64,000 nt of DNA, from positions 62,001-126,000 of the forward strand of contig CAVTCB010000020.1 of assembly GCA_963733105.1 (NCBI GenBank), written 5' to 3'. The DNA is from JAFAYN01 sp963733105 (GTDB taxonomy: Bacteria; Gemmatimonadota; Gemmatimonadetes; Longimicrobiales; Longimicrobiaceae). The position numbers and the translations under genes were made by a program. Below, piece by piece: positions 51,501 through 59,098 of the stretch. The notes beneath the pieces are model-generated. The model saw nothing but the letters and a program-made list of their open reading frames with translations, ran no database searches and was not told the origin of the DNA. Each line of letters starts with the position of its first letter. Position 1 is the stretch's first letter.

Positions 51501-53666
51501 CCTCGTGGCGGCGGACGATCTCCGTCAGGGTGCGCTCCAGCGCCCCCGCGTCCAGCGTCCCGGTGAAGCGGACCGCCCCCTGGAAGGCGTAGGGCTGCGC
51601 CCCGGCCGTCGCCAGCTCCTGGAAGAGGAGCGCCGCCTCCTGCGCGGCGGAGAGGGGGATCGGCCGGTCGCGGGGCGCCGGCCGCAGCGGCGGGAGCGCG
51701 TCCCCGGCACCGGAGGCGCGCTCCACCTCGCGGGCCAGCGCCTCCACCGTGGGGTGCTCGAAGAGCGCCGACAGGGGGAGCTCCACCGAGAGCGCCCGGC
51801 GCACCCGGGCCAGCACCTGCGTGGCGCGCAGGGAGTGCCCCCCCAGCTCGAAGAACCCGTCGCGCACCCCCACCGCCCCGGCGCCCAGCACCTCGCTCCA
51901 GATCCCGGCGAGCACCTCCTCGGTGGGGGTGCGGGGGGCCACGTAGGGGCCGGCGTCCTCCGGGCGCGCGGCGGCCGGCGCGGGGAGGGCGCCGCGGTCG
52001 GGCTTGCCGCTGGGGGTGCGGGGGAGCTCGGGGAGGAACGTCCACGCGGTGGGCACCATGTACTCCGGGAGCCGCTCCGCCGTCCAGGCGCGCAGCTCCG
52101 CGAGCGGGGGCGGCGGGTCCCCGGCCACCAGGTACGCGGCCAGGACGCGGCTCCCCGCCGCGTCGTCGCGCGCGTCGGCCACGGCCTCGCGCACCCCCGG
52201 GTGCGCCCGCAGGACCGTCTCCACCTCGCCCAGCTCCACGCGGTGGCCGCGCACCTTGACCTGGTGGTCGAAGCGGCCCAGGTACTCCAGCTCCCCGTCC
52301 GGGGCCAGCCGCACGCGGTCGCCCGTGCGGTACATGCGCGCCCCCGGCTCCCCCGCGAACGGGTCGGGGAGCCAGCGCTCCGCCGTGCGCCCCGGGGCGC
52401 GCCGGTACCCGCGCGACACCCCCGCCCCGCCCAGGTACAGCTCCCCCACCGCTCCCTCCGGCACCGGGACCAGATCCGCGTCCAGCACGTACCCCCGCGA
52501 CCCCGTCACCGGCCGCCCGATCCGCACCTCGTCCGCGCCGCGCGCGACCAGCGAGCAGGTGGAGTAGGTGGTGTCCTCGCTGGGACCGTACAGGTTGAAG
52601 ACCCGCCGCGCCTCCGTCGCGCGGTACGCCGCGTCCGCGAGGGCGGGGGGGAGCGGCTCCCCCCCAGCGCCAGCGTCCGCACCGTGGGAGGAATCCCGCC
52701 CAGCCGGATCAGCTCCGCGGCGGCCGAGGGGACCATGCTCGCCATCCGCACCCCCGCGCCGGGCGGGAGCGCGGCGAGGGCGAGCGCGTTCTCCACCAGC
52801 GTCATCCGCCCCCCGCCCGCCAGCGCCAGGAAGATCTCGGCGACGGAGACGTCGAAGCAGATGGAGGTGGAGGCGAGGAGCGAGGAGCGGTCCTCCTCCG
52901 GAAAGGCGTCCAGCATCCAGCGGAGCGCCGCCACGGCATTGCGGTGCTCGATCTCCACCCCCTTGGGGCGCCCGGTGGAGCCGGAGGTGTAGATCACGTA
53001 CGCCAGGTTCGAGGGAGAGACCGCGGCATGCCCCGGCTCCGGCGCGCCCGTCGCACCCCCCTCCCCCGACCCCTCCCCCACAAGGGGGGAGGGGAGAACC
53101 GCTGACCCTCGTGAGTCGTTGCCGTGAGTCCGCGAAGGCGGACTTTGTGCCGTCGTTGCAGCGAATTCATTCGCCCGGTCCGGAGCCGGACCCCCGGTGG
53201 GGAGCTGCCGGTCCAGCACCACCACCTCCCCCTGGAACGGTGGGAGCCGCCCCGCCAGCCGCTCCTGCGTGAGCACCAGCGCGGCGCCCGCGTCCTCCAG
53301 CATGTAGGCCACCCGCCCGGGCGGGTACGCCGGGTCCAGGGGGAGGTAGGCCCCCCCGGCCTTGAGGACCCCCAGCAGGGCGGCCACCATCTCCGGGGTC
53401 CGCTCCAGGAACACCCCCACCACCGTCTCCGGCCCCACCCCCAGGCCGCGCAGGCGGCGCGCGAGCCGGCCGGCGCGGGCGTCGAGCTCCCGGTACGTCA
53501 CCGTCTCCGCGCCCCACGCGACGGCCACCGCGCCGGGGTCGCGGGCGACCGACGCCTCCACCAGCTCGTGGATGCAGCCGGGCCCGGCGGGGCCGCGATG
53601 GCGGGCGCGCGAATGGGGCGCGCCGCAGGCGGCAGCCGACGGGTGGTGGTGCGACTCGTTGCTCAT
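48511..53666 (-). CDS. Two-module nonribosomal peptide synthetase (A-T-C-A-T), frameshifted
   Basis: About 1,718 codons. Order: A1 (53.6-52.0 kb; YTSGSTGRPKG, FDVSVAEIF, LYGPSEDTTYST); T1 with FFELGGHSLRA near 51.83 kb; C domain with the HHFVHDG active site near 51.26 kb; A2 (50.3-48.8 kb; YTSGSTGTPKG, FDALAWELW, GYGPTECT); T2 with FFALGGHSLLA near 48.66 kb. No thioesterase, reductase or epimerase; it ends in T2. The A2 pocket reads D-A-W-F-L-G-G-V-V-K by position, nearly the leucine code, so leucine is inferred; A1 is not assignable. The frame breaks once near 52658 at a run of seven G where eight would keep frame. A repeat-derived ~45-codon insert sits in A1. No other biosynthetic genes adjoin it; a partner synthetase would be needed in trans. 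Confidence 0.85.
53058..53177. repeat. Interspersed repeat inserted in frame in the NRPS adenylation domain
   Basis: Non-NRPS DNA between the LDRQLPTGG region and SNLAYVIYTSG of A1. It contains the 27-base sequence (53070-53096) also present inverted at 35804-35830, then a GTCCGCGAAGGCGGAC hairpin (53128-53143). Translated, it gives an Ala/Ser/Pro/Gly-rich stretch (VLPSPLVGEGSGEGG) absent from the adenylation fold. The insertion leaves the frame open. Confidence 0.7.
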
Positions 53667-53825
53667 GTGCCGTTCACGGATCGGGTGCCCGCACGGGGAA
53701 GGTGGGCGTGCGGGGCACATCCGGCGCCAGGCGGGCCGCCCGGGGACGGGAGCCGCCAAGCCCCGGCGGCGCCTTGCGTTGCGGTGGGAGGAGCGTCGAG
53801 TCCTGCGGGAGCCGACCTGTACCAG

Positions 53826-53853
53826 GGGAGCCCCACCTGGGACAGGGGCTCCC
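53826..53853. terminator. Possible terminator downstream of AlkA-like gene
   Basis: GGGAGCCCC / GGGGCTCCC, 9-bp perfect stem with a 10-base loop, 46 bases past the stop of the AlkA-like gene and upstream of the NRPS. No U-tract. Confidence 0.45.
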
Positions 53854-53898
53854 GGAAGCGGGGCTACGGGTGAGACATTGGCGGGTCGGTACCGGCGC

Positions 53899-54552
53899 TC
53901 AGCCGGGCGGCGCGATCGGCGGGGTGGCGGCGAGGCTGCGCCACAGGTAGCGGGAGGCGAGGGTGCGCCAGGGACGCCACGGCTCGGCGATCCGCTCCAT
54001 CTCGGCCCTGCCGGGGCGCTCCGGGAGGTCGGCCAGCCGCTGCACCGCCACGCGGATTCCCAGGTCGTCCGTGGGGAAGACGTCCGGCCGCCCCAGGGTG
54101 AAGATCAGAATCATCTCCGCGGTCCAGCGGCCGATCCCCTTGACCTGCGTGAGCACGCGGACCACCTCCTCGTCCGGGAGTTCCGGGATCTCGTCCTGCC
54201 GCAGGGTGCCGTCCAGCCAGCGGGCCGCCAGGTCCTTGACGTACGCCGTCTTGGCGCGCGAGAACCCGCAGGCGCGGAGGGTCTCGTCCGGGAGCGCCAG
54301 GATCTCCTCGGGCGTGGGGCGCCGTCCCTCCGGGGCGAGCGCCTCCACCCGGCCCAGGATGGTGGCCGCGGCCTTGACCGAGAGCTGCTGGGCGCAGATG
54401 GCGTCCACCAGCGCCCACCACAGGTCGGGCTCCAGCGGGAACTCCACCGGGCCGACGCGGTCGATCACCTCCGCGAGCCGGGGGTCGGCGGCGCGGAGGT
54501 GGGCCACCGCCTCGGCGGGCGGCGCGGCGCGTCCGGGGCGGCGGGGGCTCAC
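53899..54552 (-). CDS. DNA-3-methyladenine glycosylase II (AlkA-like)
   Basis: 217-aa HhH-GPD superfamily glycosylase. AICAQQLSVKAAATI near residue 52, the helix-hairpin-helix VKGIGRWTAEMILIF near residue 139 and the catalytic aspartate in FPTDDLGIRVAV near 162. Removes alkylated purines from DNA. It lacks the N-terminal beta domain of E. coli AlkA, as do many bacterial homologues. Divergent from ada across 206 bases, so the pair probably forms an adaptive response to alkylation damage. Confidence 0.88.
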   Translation of the reverse strand: MSPRRPGRAAPPAEAVAHLRAADPRLAEVIDRVGPVEFPLEPDLWWALVDAICAQQLSVKAAATILGRVEALAPEGRRPTPEEILALPDETLRACGFSRAKTAYVKDLAARWLDGTLRQDEIPELPDEEVVRVLTQVKGIGRWTAEMILIFTLGRPDVFPTDDLGIRVAVQRLADLPERPGRAEMERIAEPWRPWRTLASRYLWRSLAATPPIAPPG

Positions 54553-54758
54553 GGCCGCTCCGGGGTGCGGGTCGTCTTCATCGGCGGTGGTCTCTCCGGC
54601 TGGCGTGGCCTGCTGCGGACCGGCAATCTACCGAAGGGTGGGGGCGAGGTGAAAGAGGGGGGAGATTGGAGCGCAACATCCGGGTGGGAGCGGCGGCGCG
54701 GGGCCGCTACCTTGGTTCCACGTCCGAGAGAGAGCCGACACCGACCGGGGAGGGAAGG

Positions 54759-55835
54759 ATGACCGCAGCGACCGCCGCCGCCGAGGACCGCCCGCTGGAC
54801 GAGGGGACCGCGTGGGACGCCGTGCTGGCGCGCGACCCGCTCTTCGAGGGGCGCGTCTTCTACGCCGTCTCCACCACCGGCGTCTACTGCCGCCCGACCT
54901 GCCCCTCGCGCCGTCCGCGCCGCGAGAACGTGGCCTTCTTCGCCTCCCCCGACGAGGCGGAGGCCGCCGGGTTCCGGGAGTGCCGCCGCTGCCGTCCCCG
55001 CGGGGCGAAGCCTTCCCCCGCCGCCCGCGCCGTGCTCCGCGCCCGCGAGTACCTGGACGCCCACCCCGACGAGGCGGTGACGCTGGCGCGGCTGGGCCGC
55101 GTGGCGGCCATGAGCCCGCACCACCTGCAGCGCGTCTTCAAACGGGTCCTGGGCGTCTCCCCGAAGGAGTACGCCGCCGCCCGCCGCGCCGAGCGCCTCC
55201 GGGAGCACCTGCGCGGCGGGGAGAGCGTGAGCCGCGCCGGCTTCGAGGCGGGGTACGGCTCCGGGAGCCGCCTCTACGAGCAGGCGGACGCGCGCCTGGG
55301 GATGACGCCCGCGGCGTACCGCGGCGGCGGCCGGGGGACGCGCGTCCGCTTCGCCACGGCGGCCACGGCGCTGGGGCGCCTCCTGGTGGCGGCCACGGAG
55401 CGCGGGGTGTGCGCGGTGACACTGGGCGACTCGGACGCGGAGCTGGAGGCGGCGCTGCGGAGGGAGCTCCCGCGCGCCGACGTCGCCGCCGACGAGGGGG
55501 AGCTGGACGCCTGGGTGGCCGCGGTGGTGGCGTCGCTGGAGGGGTCCGCCCCCGCCCCGGACCTCCCGCTGGACGTGCGGGCCACCGCCTTCCAGCAGCG
55601 GGTGTGGAAGGCGCTGCGGGAGATCCCCCGCGGGAGCACGGCGAGCTACGGCGAGATCGCGGCGCGGATCGGCGTGCCCGGCGCGGCCCGGGCGGTGGGG
55701 CGCGCCTGCGCGAGCAACCGGGTGGCGCTGGTGGTCCCCTGCCACCGCGCCGTGCGCGGGGACGGGGAGCCGGGCGGGTACCGCTGGGGGGTGGAGCGGA
55801 AGCGGGAGCTGCTGGAGCGGGAGCGGGGGGCCTGA
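54759..55835 (+). CDS. ada: Ada: bifunctional DNA-alkylation repair protein and activator
   Basis: 358 aa with three parts. N-terminal Ada zinc domain (VYCRPTCPSRRP and ECRRCRP, four cysteines; the first is the phosphotriester methyl acceptor). AraC-type DNA-binding helices (LARLGRVAAMSPHHLQRVFKRV, SRAGFEAGYGSGSRLYEQ). C-terminal O6-methylguanine methyltransferase with PCHRAVRG (acceptor Cys near residue 325) and TAFQQRVWKALREIPRG. Methylation of the N-terminal Cys turns it into an activator, of itself and probably of the divergent AlkA-like gene. ATG 54759 follows GGGGAGGGAAGG. Confidence 0.93.
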   Translation: MTAATAAAEDRPLDEGTAWDAVLARDPLFEGRVFYAVSTTGVYCRPTCPSRRPRRENVAFFASPDEAEAAGFRECRRCRPRGAKPSPAARAVLRAREYLDAHPDEAVTLARLGRVAAMSPHHLQRVFKRVLGVSPKEYAAARRAERLREHLRGGESVSRAGFEAGYGSGSRLYEQADARLGMTPAAYRGGGRGTRVRFATAATALGRLLVAATERGVCAVTLGDSDAELEAALRRELPRADVAADEGELDAWVAAVVASLEGSAPAPDLPLDVRATAFQQRVWKALREIPRGSTASYGEIAARIGVPGAARAVGRACASNRVALVVPCHRAVRGDGEPGGYRWGVERKRELLERERGA

Positions 55836-55859
55836 GCACAGGCCCCCCGCTCCCCCCGC

Positions 55860-56237
55860 TCAGCTCACCGTCACCGACTGCGTGTAGGCGGTGGACGAGC
55901 CGCCGCCCGTGGCGTGCACGATGCGGAAGTCGTACGTCCCGGCGGCGAGGCCGGTCACCTGCCCCTGGTAGTTGTTGTTGGTGACCACCTGCGTGCAGAA
56001 CCCGCCCGTCGGCGCGGCGGTCACCGTCACCGTGACCCGCTTCCCGCTCTCGCGCAGGCCGCCCGAGACGGTGACGCACGGCGTCCCCGTCTGCAGGCTC
56101 CCCGTGAACGAGATGGTCCCCGCGCCGCCGGTGGCGGAGAACGGCGTCGCGTCGCTGTACGACTGGGTGGTCGAGAAGGTGAGCTGGGCGAACATCATCC
56201 CCGCCACGAGCAGCAGTGTCTTCAGTGCGATGGTCAT
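55860..56237 (-). CDS. Exported beta-rich protein of unknown function
   Basis: 125 aa. Signal peptide IALKTLLLVAGMMFAQLTFS. The mature domain is Thr/Ser/Gly-rich with alternating beta pattern (ATGGAGTISFTGSLQ, RVTVTVTAAP, GLAAGTYDFRIVHATG) and two cysteines (TPCVTV, GFCTQVV) that may pair. No family named. ATG 56237 is preceded by GGGAGAGGA. Stop is 24 bases from the convergent ada stop. Confidence 0.65.
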   Translation of the reverse strand: MTIALKTLLLVAGMMFAQLTFSTTQSYSDATPFSATGGAGTISFTGSLQTGTPCVTVSGGLRESGKRVTVTVTAAPTGGFCTQVVTNNNYQGQVTGLAAGTYDFRIVHATGGGSSTAYTQSVTVS

Positions 56238-56360
56238 GGTCCTCTCCCTTGATCGGTCGGTTCGTCGTTCGGGCGACTGGAATTGCCGCCGAACGTGGCG
56301 TGAAGTGCGCTGGCAAGACGCGCGCCACGAACGAGCCATCCCGTTGTAAACAAACGGCTT

Positions 56361-56846
56361 CTACCCCTCCGCCGCCTCCCGGAGCTGCTCCGCGGTGAGG
56401 CGGTAGGTGTACCACTCCGTCATCCGCCGCGCGCCCAGCCGGTCGTAGAAGTCGATGGCGAGCTGGTTCCAGTCCAGCACCTGCCACTCCATCCGCCCGC
56501 ACCCCCGCCGCACCGCCTCCCCCGCCAGGAAGCGGAACGCCGCCCGCCCCGCTCCCCGCTTCCGCGCCTCCGGGAGGACGAACAGGTCCTCCAGGTAGAG
56601 GGTGGGGAGCGCCAGGAAGGAGGAGTAGGTCTCCAGGGTGATGGTGTACCCCACCGCGCGTCCCTCCAGCTCCAGCAGGTGCACGCCGATCCGCGGCCGG
56701 TCGCCGAAAGCGTCGGCCAGGAGCCGCTCGCGCGCCTCCGGGGTGGGACGGTCCAGCTTCTCGTAGTCGGCCAGGGCGTCCACCAGGGACAGGAAGACCG
56801 CGGCGTCCTCGCGCGAGGCGGGACGGACCACGACGGCGTCAGGCAT
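56361..56846 (-). CDS. GNAT family N-acetyltransferase
   Basis: 161 aa. GNAT fold: VVVRPASREDAAVFLSLVDAL, LPTLYLEDLFVLPEARKRGAGRAAFRFL (acetyl-CoA loop R-KRGAGR), and WQVLDWNQLAIDFYDRLGARR. The sequence resembles diamine (spermidine/thialysine) acetyltransferases, which share the EDLFVxPxxRxxG and VLDWNxxAIxFY pattern. Its first eight bases overlap the rsmD end, so it is the last gene of an overlapping operon. Substrate inferred only by family resemblance. Confidence 0.87.
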   Translation of the reverse strand: MPDAVVVRPASREDAAVFLSLVDALADYEKLDRPTPEARERLLADAFGDRPRIGVHLLELEGRAVGYTITLETYSSFLALPTLYLEDLFVLPEARKRGAGRAAFRFLAGEAVRRGCGRMEWQVLDWNQLAIDFYDRLGARRMTEWYTYRLTAEQLREAAEG

Positions 56847-57402
56847 TCTCGGGATCGGACGGGGTGGAGGGGGGCGCGGCCGGCTTCGGCGCGCGGTACA
56901 GGGTGACGGCCGTGTCCTCGAAGAAGTGCCGCCGCCCGCCGGGAGGGAGCTCGTGGTCGGCCGCGTGCTCCACGGCCAGGAGCGGGGCGAAGGGCTTCTC
57001 CTTCCACCCCTCCACCAGGCGGTCCAGCATCCGCGAGCCGTACGGCGGGTCCGCGAAGGCCAGGTCGTAGCTCCCGGGCTCCAGCGCCGCCGCGAAGCGG
57101 AGCGCGTCGCGCTTGAAGATGCGGGTGCGCTCCCGCACCCGGAGCGCGGCCACGTTGGCCTTGAGGGCGTGCAGGGAGGTGGGGCGGTCCTCCACGAAGT
57201 CGGCGGAGCGGGCTCCGCGCGACATGGCCTCCAGCCCCAGCGCCCCCGTCCCCGCGAACAGGTCGATCACCCGCGCGCCGTCCAGGTACGGCTCCAGCAT
57301 CTCCATCCAGGCGTCGCGCACGTGCTCGGCGGTGGGGCGCACCCGCCGGTCCGGCGGCGAGGTCAGGTGGCGCCCCGCCCACTTCCCCCCCACGATCCTC
57401 AC
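56839..57402 (-). CDS. rsmD: 16S rRNA (guanine(966)-N(2))-methyltransferase
   Basis: 187-aa class I SAM methyltransferase. RIVGGKWAGRHLTSPPDRRVRPT is the RsmD start, VIDLFAGTGALGLEAMSRGA the SAM motif near residue 45, and LAFADPPYGSRML (DPPY catalytic) near 117. Methylates G966 of 16S rRNA in the small subunit. GTG 57402 overlaps the ArsC-like stop as GTGA; the GNAT gene overlaps its end by eight bases. Confidence 0.92.
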   Translation of the reverse strand: MRIVGGKWAGRHLTSPPDRRVRPTAEHVRDAWMEMLEPYLDGARVIDLFAGTGALGLEAMSRGARSADFVEDRPTSLHALKANVAALRVRERTRIFKRDALRFAAALEPGSYDLAFADPPYGSRMLDRLVEGWKEKPFAPLLAVEHAADHELPPGGRRHFFEDTAVTLYRAPKPAAPPSTPSDPENA

Positions 57403-57764
57403 GAGCCGGCCGCCTGCTTGAGGCGCTCCTTCCACTCCCCCTCGTCCCAGCCGACGGAGAGGAGGTTCCCGGAGCGCAGGAGCGGGGTGCGCAGGAGGAG
57501 AGGGTCGTCCTCCAGCAGGGGGAGGACGCGCGCCTCGGGGAGGTGGGCCACGTGCAGCCCGCGGTCGCGGAAGCGCTTCCCCTCGCGGTCCAGGAGCGCC
57601 TCCGCCCCGAACTTCTGCGCGAAGCGGCGCAGCTCCCCCGCCGAGGCGGCGCGCTCCACCAGGTCCACGAAGTGGGTCCGGATGCGTCGCTCCTTGAAGA
57701 AGCGCAGCGCCTTCTGCGTGTCCTTGCACTTCTTGGTGCCGAAGACCTGTACCTCCATCGTCAT
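57399..57764 (-). CDS. ArsC/Spx-family thioredoxin-fold protein
   Basis: 121 aa. EVQVFGTKKCKDTQKALRFFKERRI holds a single near-N-terminal Cys (C11 region) in the family position, followed by the RIRTHFVDLVER strand and LLLRTPLLRSGNLLSVGWDE, the standard ArsC-like C-terminal motif. The single Cys with KKCKDTQ argues against Spx (CxxC) and for a YffB- or arsenate-reductase-like role; no ars genes are nearby. ATG 57764 overlaps the DUF4105 stop as ATGA. Confidence 0.82.
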   Translation of the reverse strand: MTMEVQVFGTKKCKDTQKALRFFKERRIRTHFVDLVERAASAGELRRFAQKFGAEALLDREGKRFRDRGLHVAHLPEARVLPLLEDDPLLLRTPLLRSGNLLSVGWDEGEWKERLKQAAGS

Positions 57765-59014
57765 CCCTCCGCCGGGCGCGCGGCCAGGCGGCGGAGCGCC
57801 AGCGCCAGCCCCAGGTGCGCCGGGAGCGCCAGGGCGACGGTCGTCCCGTTCACCTGGTCCACCCCCGCGAGCGCCTGCGCCAGGAAGCCCACCAAGGAGA
57901 GCGCCACCACCACGCGCGACAGCCCCAGCGCGGGGCGGAAGGCCCAGCGCGCGCCGAACACCGTCATGGGGGCCAGGAGCACCAGGGGGAGGGCGAGCGG
58001 GTCCAGCTGGAACAGGTTCTCGTTGTGGTAGGCGATGCCGTGGTCGGTGAAGGCCCACAGCCCGGCCAGCACCACTCCGCCCGTCCCCGCGAAGAGCGCC
58101 CAGAGGGCGCCGATGCAGGCGAGCGCCGTGCGGGCGGCGCGGCTCCCCGCACCGCGCCGCGCCAGGAGGAGGAAGGCGCTCCCCAGCAGCAGCCCCGCCG
58201 CCAGGAAGGCCGGGATGCGCTGCGGCGGGGCCGCGGGCTCCGCCGGGCGCGCGGAGGGGACCAGGAGCCGCTCCTCCCTCACCAGCGGCACGGGGCGCCC
58301 CGCGGCGTCCGGCACCGTCATCCCGGCCACGTGCGCCCGCAGCTTCTGGGGGAGGAACATCTCCTCCCAGCGGGAGATCGGGCGGTCGGCGGGCTCCCCC
58401 AGCCCCACCGAGAGCCCGGTGTAGACGGGAACGTCGCCCGCCACCAGGCGCAGCGAGTGCCAGCGGTAGCTGCTCCCGGAGGGGACGCCCTGCGTCTCCG
58501 CGCGGATGCGCCCGCCGAGCACCCGGTCCAGCGCGTCGCGGACGCGGGTGGAGCAGTTGTCCCGGTAGTAGTCGTAGCGGTAGAAGCGGTTCTCGGGGCG
58601 CGCGTTCCACTCCAGGAAGTCGCGCAGCTCCGCCTTCTGGCGGGGGGTGAGGTTCAGATCCTGCGCCCAGACGGCCCGGTCCCCGCGCCGGTACACCTCC
58701 AGCGTCCAGTCCATGGGGATCCCCTCCATCCAGTACAGCATCCGCCCCTGCACGAAGCGGAGGACGAAGCTTTCCTGCCGGAAGTCGAAGAGACCGTAGT
58801 TGTACGCCTGGTCGGTGCCGCGGACGGGGTCGACGATGCGGATGGCGTTGTGCCCGAACTTCTCCCACACCAGGTCGCCCTGGCCCATGGTGAGGAGCTG
58901 GACGGTCAGCTCGGAGCCGGGCTCCGCGGCGGGGGCGGGCCCCTGCGCGCGCGACGGCGCGGGGGCCAGGGCGAGGAGCGCCGGGAGCAGGAGCGCGAGG
59001 AGCGGGAACGGCAT
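57761..59014 (-). CDS. DUF4105 (Lnb-type N-terminal domain) membrane protein
   Basis: 417 aa. Signal peptide LLALLLPALLALAPAPSRAQ. Periplasmic DUF4105 domain (about 30-270) contains LTMGQGDLVWEKFGHNAIRI, YNYGLFDFRQESFVLRFVQGRMLY, and YRYDYYRDNCSTRVRDALD with the conserved Cys. The C-terminal half has about five membrane helices (RIPAFLAAGLLLGSAFLLL onward). The domain is shared with Lnb, an enzyme that N-acylates lipoproteins in some Gram-positives; whether this one does so is inference, although the conserved Cys and His are present. First gene of an operon with overlapping starts. ATG 59014 by signal position. Confidence 0.83.
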   Translation of the reverse strand: MPFPLLALLLPALLALAPAPSRAQGPAPAAEPGSELTVQLLTMGQGDLVWEKFGHNAIRIVDPVRGTDQAYNYGLFDFRQESFVLRFVQGRMLYWMEGIPMDWTLEVYRRGDRAVWAQDLNLTPRQKAELRDFLEWNARPENRFYRYDYYRDNCSTRVRDALDRVLGGRIRAETQGVPSGSSYRWHSLRLVAGDVPVYTGLSVGLGEPADRPISRWEEMFLPQKLRAHVAGMTVPDAAGRPVPLVREERLLVPSARPAEPAAPPQRIPAFLAAGLLLGSAFLLLARRGAGSRAARTALACIGALWALFAGTGGVVLAGLWAFTDHGIAYHNENLFQLDPLALPLVLLAPMTVFGARWAFRPALGLSRVVVALSLVGFLAQALAGVDQVNGTTVALALPAHLGLALALRRLAARPAEG

Positions 59015-59098
59015 GGAGCGGGCTTCGGGTGCGCGGGCCCGGGGCACTCCCCCGGCGAGGGCCGAAAGCTACCGCCGCGGCTCCCCCGGCGCCAACCC

